DNA of 64,000 nucleotides from Amblyomma americanum (lineage: Eukaryota; Arthropoda; Arachnida; Ixodida; Ixodidae), in contig NC_135502.1 in NCBI RefSeq assembly GCF_052857255.1, forward strand, positions 187,485,806 to 187,549,805, in the 5' to 3' direction. Of this stretch, positions 43,563-55,640 are shown piece after piece. The position numbers were made by a program, and so were the translations under genes. Under the pieces are notes generated by a model that was not told the origin of the DNA, searched no databases, and saw only the letters and a list, made by a program, of their open reading frames with translations. Position 1 is the first letter of the stretch; each line of letters opens with the position of its first letter.

Positions 43563-44165
43563 CACACAAAGGAATGAACCTTAGTTTTGCAAGGAACTTT
43601 GTAGTTTTCTCGGAAAAAAATCGTATGTCACAAGAGGTGGAGAATGTCGTTTTTGGCACTTCTCAAAGTTGCAAGTTTGGAGCATCACTGCATGCACAAT
43701 AAGTTGTTTTCGCGCATAATTATTTTTCCAGTACTTTATTACAACTTGTACTATACGAAGAAATAAAAAAACGTTTTCTTTCTCTGTCAATCATCTGAGT
43801 AAAAAATCGCAAATTTCGCTTCCGGAGCTGTGCGGTGCCAAAAATGCACTTTTCAGGGCAGCCTTAGGGCAAGATGCGTAAAGATCTCCCGGCTGAATCT
43901 TTTTCTCTGTATTTTTCAGCTACTTTTAATCACTTCAGGCAAGTTTTGTAGCTCTACACTTGACCTATGTTTTTCAATATGGCCTCAAAATATGGCAGAA
44001 GTTCAAAAACGTCAAAAAAGTGACAACTTTGACTTGAATTTAAAAAAAAAAACCTCATCGAATTTTATTAAAATTTGCCCTAATAATACTCAACATTTCA
44101 TAATTCTAAGGCTTTAAAAAAGTATTGCATTATATTGTTTTAAAGTATGGAAATAAATACAAAAC
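43563..44165 (+). repeat. Left long terminal inverted repeat
   Basis: About 600 bp, complement of about 47630-48228, ending near AAATAAATACAAAAC, which pairs with GTTTTGCATTTATTTT at about 47625. Confidence 0.87.
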
Positions 44166-44532
44166 GGACTTTATGATTTCAATCCCTACGACTGCTCAGT
44201 ATTCCCTCTTAGAATGCGCAATCGTCAGAAGCTGGTTTTAGTATTGGTATTTTGTAAGTAAATTTTAAACGCTACAGTTGCTGAGTTCATAAGTGTAATT
44301 TGTAAGCATTTTTTTCTATTACAATCAAAGGTCTAAAGCTCCTATTCGCTTTCGTACTGTTCTAACGGTGGGACCTAAATTACTGTAAGCATATTCCAAC
44401 ACGTTATTTTGGAGTGACGTGTGTGTAGGAGTAGTTTATGCAAACAATTAATGCACCCGTCGCACTTTCAAGGTGACTTTAACTGCTACCGCCGCTCCAG
44501 GGATGAACCGCGCTTTGCAGCCGCTCCTATAG

Positions 44533-44540
44533 CTATATAA
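44533..44540 (+). promoter_or_regulatory. TATA box of the transposon gene
   Basis: CTATATAA followed by a GC-rich start region, about 110 nt before the first sizeable ATG (44648). Confidence 0.55.
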
Positions 44541-44994
44541 CGCCCGGCGCGACCCTGAAATTCACAGCATCATGTGTGCCGCCGCCGCACCGAGGCTTTA
44601 GCCGCCGCTATCATCTTTTCATCGCAACGCACCGAACGCCTAGCAGTTATGCCTCAGCCTTCGACCTTCGACCGAGATAACCCTTGTGAGCGGATGTTGT
44701 TCGGATCTCGAATTTTGTGTGTCGTTTTCCAGGCCTGGTAGACCCGGTGGGGTCGTTTTCTGTACTCACGTGTTTTCTCTGCGCTGGAGCGCTCCCTCGA
44801 CAAGCATACTTGGTATATCAGTCTCAGCTCGTACGCCAGACCGAAAGAACATCAGTGTCGACGGTGGGCAGCCTGTGTTAAAAATCCATTCATCTGTCCA
44901 TCTCCTCTTTTTGGAAAAGCAGCTCTGGGCCCTGCATCCGTCACCTGCTCTTCTGTCTCGCGATAATCTCCGGAAGCGGTGAGCTTTTGCATTC

Positions 44995-45201
44995 ATGAAG
45001 AGATTTCCGCGGCGAACGTTTCGTGCCGACTACTCAAAAAGGCACAAACAGAGAATTGAAAAAGGACGTAATTTTCGCAGTGTAAAGACACTCAATGTCG
45101 CTGCTCTCAAAAAAGTCCTACTTCCCGAAGAAGCTCTCCGAGTACGAGAAAGTGACTTCATCTGTCAGAATTGTTACCGTCGGTTCAAGGAAGACAGATA
45201 A
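44995..45201 (+). CDS. Short ORF upstream of the DDE ORF, CxxC motif
   Basis: 68 codons, very basic at the start (MKRFPRRTFRADYSKRHKQR) and ending with FICQNCYRRFKEDR, a CxxC pair that could be half of a zinc finger. It ends with TAA at 45199-45201; the ATG of the next ORF (45203) is one base further, in another frame. It may be the true N-terminus of the transposase, split off by a single frameshift, or a separate leader ORF. Confidence 0.5.
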   Translation: MKRFPRRTFRADYSKRHKQRIEKGRNFRSVKTLNVAALKKVLLPEEALRVRESDFICQNCYRRFKEDR

Positions 45202-45202
45202 T

Positions 45203-46993
45203 ATGCAGGCAGAGTCAACCGAAACATTAGAAGAATTCCGCCCTGGGGAAGAAATCGTAGAAAATTTAAATTCAAGTGTCAGCCTTACCTCCGAAATCTC
45301 GCCCCTAAAGCCACCGAGCGCTCTAAAAAAACGCCTCAGACTTTCCTATGCAAAGCGAAAGCAGGAAGAGGTGGCAAGAGCTATGGTGACGAAAATACGA
45401 TCGGGGATACAGGCAGCATATAATGTCCCAGAGACTTCGCGTGCGTCAGAAGAAAAGTGTGCGCAATGCAGCAGTTGGGAGGACAACCTACATGCTGCCT
45501 ACAATAGGTGCACGTCCTTTCAAGAGCGTTGCCAGCTGCTGACACTGCTACCACGCAACCTAACCGTGAAATATGTCCAGGAAGTTATTCCAGAGGCAAC
45601 GAGGTACGTTATTCAAAAATCGAAGAAGATGGTGGATGAGGAAGGCGTATGGTCAACACAGGAGAGATATACAAGATGTAAACTACAACAGGAAGACATT
45701 GCAACCGTTTTAGAATATTACACCATGGATGAACTCGATTGCTCTAGACAGACTCCGAACAAAAAGGATGTTGTGAGAATCGAGAAGGAAGGAGAGAAAG
45801 AATGGATACCTAAACGCTTCATGACGCGGTCCTTGCGAGAAGCATTCCGCCTCTACAAGCAAGCTCACCCTGCCTCCCAGGTTGGCCTCACAAAATTCAT
45901 ATCCTTGCGTCCTAAGTGGGTGAAATGCTCGCCACAGTGGCAAGTGTGTGTTTGTGTGTGCTGTGCAAACTTTCAGTTGTGCCTCGTGGGACTGCAGAAC
46001 GCGTCCGGAAGGTCGCTTTCTCCCGAAGATATGCAGAGCCTCTGCGTATGCCAGGAACCTACTGCGTCGTGTTTCCTTAGAAATTGTGAGCACTGTCCAC
46101 AAGATGGCATTTTCACTTCGGAAAATTTTGAAATGAGCAGCGAGGACGAGGTGTTGATTGCTTCATGGGAATACGGTGAGCTCGTTAAAAAGACTCTGAC
46201 CGCTTCATCATTTATGAGAGAATGTCTAAGAATGACCATGAAATGGATTCCCCACAACTATATTAGATCTGTGCAAGCAAGGGCAATACATGAAGCAAAA
46301 CACAGCTGCAAGAGAGGTGCAATTGTTTTGCATTTTGATTTCGCCGAAAACTGGACAGCTGTGCTTCCAGACGCAGTACAAGCTTACCATTGGCAGAAAA
46401 AGCAGGTGACCGTGTTTACCTGCGTTGTCACGTCAAGAAAATCGACTCGGAACTACGCCGTAATTTCCGACGATATGTCTCATGATTCAGGTCATGCATG
46501 CTTGGCTCTGTCAAAAATCAAAGCACACCTCGAAGACAACGCGCCAATCTACACCAAGATAACATATGTGAGCGACGGGGCTCCCGCTCACTTCAAGAAT
46601 AAATATCAGTTTCATGAGCTACAACGCAGTGAATGTCGAGAGACGAAATGGATGTTTTCGGCCACTGGACACGGCAAAAATGCTTGCGACGGCGTTGGTG
46701 GGCTTGTCAAACATCGAGCATCACACCACAACTTGCGGAAGCCTGCAAGTGAGTCCATACAAACAGCCAGCGGCTTCGTAGACGCAATTAAAGGAACGCT
46801 AAAGAACATCACCATTCTGGAGCTCCCACAGAGGGAGCTTGCAGACTTTCGCGAAACGAAGAAGGAAGAATGGAAAATGGCAAAGAAAGTGCCTGGAGTT
46901 CAGACGCTCCATATGTGGAAGTACGTTCAAACAAATGAAGGCAGTGCATCCTACGTGGCCTCCACCGCTGCTTCGGAATGGAAGAGACTGTGA
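45203..46993 (+). CDS. Putative DDE-type transposase, unclassified family
   Basis: 596 codons from ATG 45203. The same frame is open from ATG 45095, overlapping the upstream ORF. Cysteine pairs in KCAQCSSW and CVCVCCANFQLC and later CVCQEP/CEHC suggest zinc binding. A catalytic-like core follows: VLHFDFAENWT (about nt 46328), YVSDGAPAHFKNKY (about 46565) and SATGHGKNACDGVGGLVKH (about 46660). The D...D spacing and the HGKNACDG block resemble a large family of unnamed arthropod and cnidarian proteins that I recall but cannot name. Its place alone between long inverted repeats supports transposase. No stops, so possibly recently active. Confidence 0.72.
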   Translation: MQAESTETLEEFRPGEEIVENLNSSVSLTSEISPLKPPSALKKRLRLSYAKRKQEEVARAMVTKIRSGIQAAYNVPETSRASEEKCAQCSSWEDNLHAAYNRCTSFQERCQLLTLLPRNLTVKYVQEVIPEATRYVIQKSKKMVDEEGVWSTQERYTRCKLQQEDIATVLEYYTMDELDCSRQTPNKKDVVRIEKEGEKEWIPKRFMTRSLREAFRLYKQAHPASQVGLTKFISLRPKWVKCSPQWQVCVCVCCANFQLCLVGLQNASGRSLSPEDMQSLCVCQEPTASCFLRNCEHCPQDGIFTSENFEMSSEDEVLIASWEYGELVKKTLTASSFMRECLRMTMKWIPHNYIRSVQARAIHEAKHSCKRGAIVLHFDFAENWTAVLPDAVQAYHWQKKQVTVFTCVVTSRKSTRNYAVISDDMSHDSGHACLALSKIKAHLEDNAPIYTKITYVSDGAPAHFKNKYQFHELQRSECRETKWMFSATGHGKNACDGVGGLVKHRASHHNLRKPASESIQTASGFVDAIKGTLKNITILELPQRELADFRETKKEEWKMAKKVPGVQTLHMWKYVQTNEGSASYVASTAASEWKRL

Positions 46994-47629
46994 TCTGGTT
47001 TGTGCTTCGTGCTGGACAATATACTGTGCGCATACCGACTTCAACTGCTGCCGTTAATTTCTTGTTACGATTTTCTGAATTGCAATCTGCATATAAAGCG
47101 GCATCTCATTTGTAAATTGCGTTCCTATTAAAACTCCTCCTGATTAAAAATCTCGCAGATAAATTGTTCCTCTCAGAAGACGACGTTCTGTCTCCTGACA
47201 TTGCCCTGTAGAACCTTTGAACACAGAGGTAAACAGATGCAGGTACGGAAACGTCGGCTTCAGAAATACATTAATATAAATTTTTATATATAAAATTTTT
47301 CTAGGAACCCACAAATTATCTAATATTTTTAAAAAATCGATTACATACCAATGTACCTTACGATGATAAATTAGAGAATACAAAAAAAAAACGTTTGACC
47401 GCTAGCAGTCAGTTCATCAGGTGAAATAACGAATTTATTCCCATTTTGACGCATTAAGAACGCCGCTAACAAGCGAGTAGAAGCTGTACAAACATTCAGG
47501 ATGGTTCGCATATTGTGGTAATTGAAATGTAACCACGTTCAGTGAGTGCTAAATCAAATTTCTGACAGTTACTACTTCTAAGAGGCAGTAATAAGCAATT
47601 CTAGGTAACAAAAACATGAACTCAGTTTT

Positions 47630-48228
47630 GCATTTATTTTTATACCTTAAAACAAAATAATGCAACACTTTTTTGGTGTTTTAAAATTATCGAGTATTGA
47701 GTATTATTAGGGCAAATTTTAATAAAATTCGATGATGATGTTTTTTTTTTAAATTCAAGTCAAAGTTGTCACTTTTTTGACGTTTTTGAACTTCTGCCAA
47801 TTTTGAGGCCATATTGAAAAACATAGGTCAAGTGTAGAGCTACAAAACTCGCCTGAAGTGCTTAAAAGTAGCTGAAAAGCACAGAGAAAAAGATTCAGTC
47901 GGGAGATCTTTACGCATCTTGCCCTAAGGCTGCCCTGAAAAGTGCCTTTTTGGCACCGCACAGCTCCGGAAGCGAAGTTTGCGATTTTTTACTCAGAAGA
48001 CTGACACAGGAAGAAAACGTTTTTTATATTAATCGTATAGTGCAAGTTGTAATAAAGTGCTGAAAAAATACTTATGCGCGAAAACAACTTATTGTGCATG
48101 CAGTGATGCTCCAAACTTGCAACTTTGCGAAGTGGCAAAAACGACATACTCCACCTCTTGTGACATACAATTTTTTTCCGAGAAAACCATGAAGTTCCTT
48201 GCAAAACTAAGGTTCATTCCTTTGTGTG
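47630..48228 (-). repeat. Right long terminal inverted repeat
   Basis: Complement of 43563-44165 with small indels. It ends CCTTTGTGTG at 48228. Confidence 0.87.
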
Positions 48229-48314
48229 GACACATTTACCCATCACATATAAAAATTTAATTGAAAACAAGAAATGGTCATGGGACCTCGATTACCGTTC
48301 TTATCTGAACATGC

Positions 48315-48430
<116 letters not shown>

Positions 48431-49029
48431 AGTGCCTAACATTCAGTTCAGATGGAACATGACTGCTATTCTAGTCCCATCAAACAGCAACTACCGGCAC
48501 TGCAGTTCCACCTGTACCAAAGCCTCCATTCCTTTTTGGCACTAACCCCTCCCACCCACTCCCGCTGTTGAATGTCACTTCTTATGTTAACGGTATGTGT
48601 GGACACCACTACAGAACATTAAAACATGTATTATGGCGTATTGGCAGCTGGCTTTTTTTTCTTAACCATTACACCTCAAATCCAAGCAGTTATGTTTGTT
48701 TCAGTTTGGGTTCGTTGTCACAGAGTGGCAGTTGCTGTTCATTTTGGACACAGCTACAACAGCGGCGAACTTTTCTTTCTCACAGTGCACAGCCGACAAT
48801 GTACCTGCTGCTGGGATTCCGTCCGCACGTACCACTGCACAGTACCACAAAATGTAGCAATATTTGCTGCTGCGTGGCTTTAACCTGTTAGCTAGATCAC
48901 GTCCGCTATCGTTACGGGACCTATAAGTGACTGCACAGTGTAGACGCAATCAAACCATTGATGATATAGCCCCACACGACAAAGCATTCTTCTTTGCACA
49001 AGGTGCAGTCAAAGGCACATTTTCCAAGC

Positions 49030-49180
49030 AGATTAATGCAGAGAAGCCTACCACCAGACCAGGGGGAAAGGATCTCCGTACCCAGTGTATCGTAGTGGGT
49101 ACCCGGCGGCACTGGCGACCGAACTGCGCGCCTACGGCATAGGGGTCGGATGTTTTAACCACTAAGCCGCCGAACTGTTG
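49030..49180 (-). mobile_element. tRNA-derived SINE, second family
   Basis: Minus strand: GGCGGCTTAGTGGTTAAAAC resembles a Pol III A box and CAGTTCGGTCGCC a B box about 50 nt later, followed by a non-tRNA tail (GGGTACCCACTACG, CCCCCTGGTCTGGTGG). It lies in the first intron of the Harbinger transposase. Confidence 0.65.
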
Positions 49181-49771
49181 CGCTAAATGTCTTTTCAATA
49201 CTCTACGCGGACCTTTTACACATACAGAGGAAACGAAGATACCGTAGGGTGATATCGGCCTTCTTGCCTGCGCAACACGAACACGGGCCGAACCCACCAG
49301 CGGTTCCTCCTCCGCTGGCGACGCTCCTGCCTCCTCCTCACAATGAGCTGAAGTGCTGTTCTTATCACAAGCAGTAAAACTCGTCTTCGTGCACACATCG
49401 CTGGCATTATTGCAAATAATGATTCTTGGAGGGGAGCGCAATACCGAAGAGCTGAACTGGGATCCAAGCGATGCTGTGTCGATGGTGCTGCAGATTACGC
49501 TAAACACCGAAGAAAACTGCGAGGCGATGTGTGCGCGTTTGCATAAAAACCTATTGTGCAAACTACAATTCAGTTTATAAATAGACTTACTTCTCCTGCC
49601 GCTTTAAAAAGCTAAACGCTTCATGTGGCAGTCGAAAAGTTTCGCCCGATTTTAGCCTATGCAGTCTAGCAACGATACGGCAGCGCGAGCGATACGCGAG
49701 CACAAGCGCGCGCCAGCAACTGGCCATGGAGATTCGCACCGCTTTCGACGTCCGTCGCGGCGCGCCGCTGG

Positions 49772-49823
49772 GCGCGTAGGCGCTTCGCGTGTACGCCTCC
49801 GAAGTGTTCATCGAGTTGGGGCT
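49772..49823 (-). repeat. Right terminal inverted repeat of the Harbinger element
   Basis: Complement of 37127-37178. Plus strand ends ...TCGAGTTGGGGCT, followed by TAA. Confidence 0.85.
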
Positions 49824-49826
49824 TAA

Positions 49827-51055
49827 GTGTGGAGATAAGACTGCTTGGAGCCGGATGGAAAGGGGGGACGTCTTGAGGTAGGAGTCCTGGCTCGCCGCAC
49901 CCATGGTACAGCAGTCCACGCGTGCGGCACAATGCGGCGTGGGAGGCGAGATCAAGGTGGCCAAGGCACAAGTAATCCGGTGGGGTGGGTTGGGAGTCTG
50001 CGACGCGAACACAACACAAACTATACCGCTGCGACAGGACGGCAATGTAGGTAGAGCACGTTAATCCATGGGCACTCGCAGCAAGAGTCTGGTGGGCTTC
50101 CGAAGATCTCTCCCGCCTATGACCGCAGTGGACGGCCAAGCTGCCACCAACAACACGCCACAGTCGTCGGAGGTGCTGAGGGATGCAGAGTGCACGCTAG
50201 GAGTTGCCCATTGCCTTGAAATCCGCTGTCGCGAACGACGCCTGTAAGAGCGCCATTATGTTGTAGGGCCGTGAAGCTGTGCAAAAGACTTGTGATGCGC
50301 CGCGCGCCGCTGCACCAGTTCCAAAAGGAAGTTCACGACAGCCCAGTGGTGTGAGCAAGAGCTGCTGCGCGCTGGGGCTTGTGCGCGAGCGGCTAGGGGC
50401 TGCGCGAATACGTGTGCGCAAGATGGCTTCCGTCCAGCGAGGAAACCGGGCGAGCGATGGGAGGCCCATTACTGCGCCTCTGCTAGACAGCGGTGCAACG
50501 AGGACTGCTGGTAGTTGGAGATACCTGTAGGGACCGCCGCACCGTGCTGAAGTTGGAAACGCTATTGAAGACGGGCACGTTGGTGACCGCCGCTCCCGGC
50601 GATGCGATGAAAAGGCAGACCGCCGTCGCCTGTCCGCTCGCAGAATGGAGCCGACGGCCCACGAGAGAGATGCGGGGTGTACTGCGCTTCCTTAGGCTGT
50701 TCGAACAAAACTCTGATCTCAAAACGGCAAGTGCAAGCGCAAAACCTTTTCTCCCCGTAGCTTTTGGCGCGAGGTAGAGAGAAAAGGGAGCGAGGAGTAA
50801 ATTTGTATTTTTTGTTGAAAAGTATTGGTCCCAAAAACGTTATCCCAGTTACCTTTCTGGGACCAAAATGCTATGATTTCTTTTTGTTTATACTTCACAG
50901 CCTCGAAAAAACGTTTCTAGGACATTAGTGGGCGTACTTCCCTTTTGCTTGTGTTTCTATGTCCTGCCTCTACGGCCTGGAAATGTTCTATAAATGTTGT
51001 ACTGGGACAGGGACATTCCATCCTTTCTGGGCGCTCCTGGGGAGGTACGTTGTTT
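49827..51055. other. Unassigned
   Basis: GC-moderate sequence with chance ORFs only. A 9-bp stem (TTGGTCCCA at 50825, TGGGACCAA ending 50866) is the only structure noted. Confidence 0.4.
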
Positions 51056-51590
51056 GCTGTGGACGTACGGATACGACTCGGAGCCCAGGGACGGGCCCCT
51101 AACAGGTAACGCACCCACCGGTTCCGCTGACGGCAACGACCCAAGGAAGGGCCCTAACCGCTAACGCACCCACCGGTTCCGCCGACGGCAACGACGTACG
51201 AATACGACTCGGAACCCAGGAAAGGGCCCTAATCGCTAACGCACCCACCGGTTCCGCCGACGGCAACGACGTACGAATACGACACGGAACTCAGGGGCGG
51301 GCTGTAACAGCTAACGTACGCACCTGTTCCGCCGACGGCAACGACGTACGAATATGACTCGGAACCCAGGGATGGGCCCCTAATAGCTAACGCACCCACC
51401 GGTTCCGCCGACGGCAACGACGTACCAATACATCTCGGAACCCAGGAACGGGCCCCTAACAGCTAACGCACCCACCGGTGCCACCAAAGGCAACGACGTA
51501 CGAGTACGACTCGGAACCCAGGGATGGGCCTTTCAGAGCTAACGCACCCACCGGTTCCGCCGACGTCCGACTACGACTAGGAACCCTAAC
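51056..51590. repeat. 75-bp minisatellite, long array
   Basis: About seven units of the family also present at 32903-33145. The CCCACCGGTTCCGCCGACG block recurs roughly every 75 nt with point differences, and one unit is shortened (about 51125-51150). Confidence 0.93.
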
Positions 51591-51599
51591 AGCTGGAGC

Positions 51600-52639
51600 T
51601 GGAAACAAAATGACTAAAACCTCCCGGTTTAGTGAGTGCTTCCTCGTTGACTGGCCACCTGCTTAGCCGATAATTTACAATACAGTTTTTAAAAAATCCC
51701 GCTTCTGCGCCTACGACAACCTGCGGTGCTGGGCTTTCGCCCGAATCCGCGCGCAATGCGTCATGTAGCGCTCGTTCCGTCAACAGCGGACTGCTAGCAT
51801 TGGTTCGCTCGCATCGGCAGCCGGCGGAGGGCGCCAGTGCGAGGGGCCGGCGGAGGAGCGCCGGCGTTACAGCTAAAGCCCCTTGATATCAAGGGGCTTT
51901 AGTTACAGCGTGCAAAGAGGAACGAGAGGAGAGGGAAAGGCGCGGGGACGCGGAAATTCAAATTTTTCCTACGGATAACTCAGCTTCCACAAAACGCATC
52001 TGAAAAATACTGACTGGAGGTTATTTGTGAAGCGGCGTCCTTTAGCGTCCTAGGCACATCGCATCTTTGTTGAGACCCCCTTTCACAGCCGCTTTAATGT
52101 TCTAGTTAAACAGCCTTTTTCTGACCATCCGGACGCAACGTACCGTGCTACCTCGTTTATAGTCTGATACAACTTATGTCTCCAGTGAAGCTCCGCCCAC
52201 ATTCAGGACCGGCGCACAGAATTCCTGCACGACAGAAAAGTAGACCGTTGTTAAAACTTCTCTTGTCACCTAAACAAGAACCTAATCACAAGCAAAAATT
52301 ATAAGCTCTAGAATTTTGGTACCTGGCTGGTTGAATAATGTCAAAAAATAGCGAGAGCGAAACCCTTTAAAGAAAAAAAAACATAATTTAGCCGCCGTTT
52401 AAAAATCGCTGTCATGTTACTCTGTGCGGGGAAGGAAATTAGGAAATAAAGGCGGAAGAAGAGCGGTGCGGAAAAAAGTAACATAAAACAAGTAAACAGT
52501 AAAGAGAAAATACAGCCATTAAATGCGTACTAAGGTGCCTCGGCGAGTAATGATGTTACATGTGAAATGTATTGCATAGTCCGAGAAATGGGCTAACAAA
52601 GTTCACTTTGTGAAGAAAGTATGAACATAGCATTCAAGG
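51600..52639. other. Unassigned, with a perfect palindrome
   Basis: No gene. Holds the 30-nt palindrome at 51873-51902. Confidence 0.5.
51866..51908. repeat. 30-nt perfect palindrome between GTTACAG direct repeats
   Basis: CTAAAGCCCCTTGAT and its exact complement abut at 51873-51902. GTTACAG stands on the left (51866-51872) and again on the right (51902-51908, sharing one base). Confidence 0.92.
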
Positions 52640-53560
52640 TGAAATTAGTTTGTCCGGATGTCCGATGTCCTCTAAACATGCAAATAAAAAGTTCATTGCA
52701 TGCTTCTATTGCCTAGCGCAGGCTAAGGGCCATAAAACACTGTCCACTGTTAGAGGCACTGGGGAGAGCTTCTCCATGCAATGTTCACAGTACGCACGCT
52801 CGTCAGCACATCCAGGACACTCAAGCAGGATATGCTCCAGTTTCGTTCGAGCCGCAGCTGTCACAAAGCGGACTGTTCATTGGACCAAAACTGTGTCGCA
52901 AGTCGCTTGTAATTGCTGCGTTCAGGCGAAGTTGGTGATAAAGGGTTTCCAGATGGTAAAGAATGCTGGGTGGGAGTCTTGATCTGAGGTGTGGGTCGTC
53001 TGAGTACAGAAATTGGTAGTGATGTGTCTGCAAGCTAGAGAGCCAATACGTTTGTTCTGAAGCAAATCTTTTATCCATTTGGGACGCATCAGGTTTCGTG
53101 AGGAAGGTCCGAATGTATCGCCGATGTTGCGGGCCTTTACGGGCCGCTTGATCTGCTTTTCATTGGCCAAAATGCCACAGTGTGCTGGTATCTACTGAAA
53201 TGCTATGCACTGGCCTGCGGCAATAGCGAAATGATGTAGATGCCCGATGCCAAGGGAAATGGGCTAACGGTTGGTGTTCTTCAACAGGTTCGACAGGATC
53301 AGCCGGGATTATTTACATTCGGTAAAGATAACTCATAGGCCGGGGGATCGGCGGAGGATATAGGAAACAGCTTCTTTATTGTTGTGAAGCTCAACTGTCG
53401 TAGAGGAAGTCTTCCGCTGCAGCCGGTTAGAAAGGACAATGGCTTGTTGAGGGCCCATAAAGGTTACAGGAAGAGGTTTCTTGGATAGTTGAACCGTCGG
53501 TGAAGGTGTGAGCGCACTGAGTATATTCCTCGGCTACGTAGGCTAGAGTAGCTTCCAGTA
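52640..53560 (-). pseudogene. LINE 3'-terminal remnant with RNase H traces
   Basis: Minus strand: FTDGSTI (about 53500-53518) recalls the first RNase H block. Further on, LRLNAAITSDLRHSFG and PLCDSCGSNET (about 52840-52920) recall the C-terminal zinc motif that follows RNase H in I/R1-like LINEs. Frames are broken throughout. It is distinct from the LINE at 54370-58380. Confidence 0.6.
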
Positions 53561-54369
53561 GCGCTGGCTGTGTGCATGCGGCTGTTTGCATCCACACCTG
53601 GAATAAACTGCTTCACTTTTGGGGAAAGGACAGAAGTAGTAGTTTCTGGGGTTGAATAATAGTGGGGAGAAGCAGGAGCTGCACAGCTTGGTCAAAGCCA
53701 GAGTTGCAGTGAGTTAGGTGGACGCTATCTACCGTATTCAAGAACGAAACTTAAACTTAAAGTACGACTTAAGTGACTCTCCGGCCATTAAAGCATTTCA
53801 TATAAACGACACTTTCATTTCAGCTAAGATTAAAGGCGCATCTATCGACTCGAAAACTTAAGCAACGTTCTCTGCTAGCTAATGCGCTCAAGTGACTCTT
53901 TCCGCATTTCGAAATGACCGAGTCCTGCCGCAGTTTTTATGACTTCGCCAGTTACTGTGCTCGCGCCGCCGAAATCGCCGAGGACAGAGTGTACAGGTAT
54001 GCGCGCGCGCCGCGGCCGGTGCTCAGGGATCGGCAAAACCCTATGGAGTTATAGAACGACGCCGAATTCTTGAGCACGTACCGCTTCTCAAAGCAAGCGG
54101 TGCTGGAGCTGCTTGGGAGGCTTCCGTTGCGCGCCAACACCGACGAACGCGGTCTCCCGGTGCCGCCGCTGCTTCAGCTGCTCGTGGCCTTGCGGTTCTG
54201 CGGCGCTGGGACCTTCCAGATCGTTACCGGCGATCTTGTGAACGTGTCTCAACCGACGGTGTCGCGAATCATGGCGCGCATATATAACCGAGACACCGTT
54301 CGCGGAGCTCGTGAAGTTGCCGAGCGCCGCCGAAGCCCCGGGAGTTATGGAAGAATTTTATGGAGTGGT

Positions 54370-55500
54370 TTTTATGGAACGGTTTTTAGAGCAGAATGCT
54401 CTCTATCCGGATATGATGACCGGGTTCCGGAGGGGACGTTCTTCGATTGACAGCGTAATCGACCTCATATCGACAGTGGAACATGAAAAACGTAGTCGCC
54501 GACTCGTCGCTGCTGTCTTCTTGGACATCAAGGGGGCCTACGATAATGTACTTCATGACGCCATCCTTGATGCCCTTGACGACATTGGCGTTGGCGGCCG
54601 GATGTATTCGTGGATTGGGAGCTACCTCAACGGCCGGTCTGTTTACATGTCTACGCCTGATGGGGAGACTACCCGTCATCAGGTTTGCCGTGGAGTTCCT
54701 CAGGGAGGAGTTCTTAGCCCAACCCTATTTAACGTGGCATTGATTAGACTGGTGAACGAACTTTCCACTAACATTCACATCAGTGCCTATGCTGATGATA
54801 TCTGCATCTGGGCGTCGGGTTCGACACGTCCGCAAATGCGTGCGAGATTACAACGGGCCGTGTCATCTACTTCAAGGTACCTACGGCGTCAGCTGAAAAA
54901 TGTGCTGTGGTCGCATTCACGCGCAAGTCTGTCTGCCACTACCCGGTAACTCTTCCAAGGGGTTGCAATACCATACGTCTTCCCACCACAGATTTTTGGG
55001 CATTATCATTGACCGCGATCTGTCATGGTCGAGGCATATAAACATGCTAAAGAAAAGACTCACTCTTTTTTGCCATGTGCTTCGCTTTGTGGCAGGCATT
55101 AAATGGGGCCCAACGGAGCGCTCCTTGCTTCGACTTTACTATACCCTCTTTATTGGCTACATTCGTTACAGCCTTCCTGTACTATCTAACATGAGTATTT
55201 CCTGCTTGCGGACATTAGAGAGTGTCCAAGCACAGGCGCTCAAGATATGCCTCGGATTACCACGTTGTGCCTCGAACAAAGGCACGATTGAGGAATCTCG
55301 TGCGTGCCCAATATCGGTCTACCTGTCACACGAACCACTTCGTGTATATTTACGTGCGCTTACACTGCACCGCTGTCACCCGCTGACGATTTTTGATGAG
55401 CGACCGGACAGCAGTTTTGCACGCGCACTGCGCTTCCATCGCTCCGAATGGCCATCAGACTGTGCCCTGCCGCATCATTCCTTGCAGCCCCCATGGGTAA
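54370..55500 (+). pseudogene. LINE reverse transcriptase, first part
   Basis: RT blocks FRRGRSSIDSVIDL, AVFLDIKGAYDNV, CRGVPQGGVLSPTLFNVAL and SAYADDICIWA, with catalytic Asp residues present. The frame changes near 54900-54960, then continues HRFLGIIIDRDLSWSRHI and VLRFVAGIKWG to HHSLQPPWV, where the Penelope pair cuts it. Confidence 0.85.
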
Positions 55501-55640
55501 TTTGAGACAGAAATGGTAATACCGCTGCAATTAGACGTACACAAGAAAGACTGACACAGGACATGCGCTAACTTCATCTGATTTTATTTACTGCAAGGCC
55601 AGCAAATATATGGAAAATTCAAGGCATGCGCAAACAACAC

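Larger units (their letters stand above)
43563..48228 (+). mobile_element. DNA transposon with ~600-bp terminal inverted repeats
   Basis: The ends CACACAAAGGAATGAACC (43563) and its complement (ending 48228) begin inverted repeats that run about 600 bp (43563-44165 and about 47630-48228). They include shared blocks around CTGTGCGGTGCCAAAAATGC and GACCTATGTTTTTCAATATG. Between them is one plus-strand transcription unit with a TATA box and a large DDE-like ORF. Flanks are (TA)n-rich on both sides but no exact target duplication was found. Superfamily not assigned. Confidence 0.88.
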
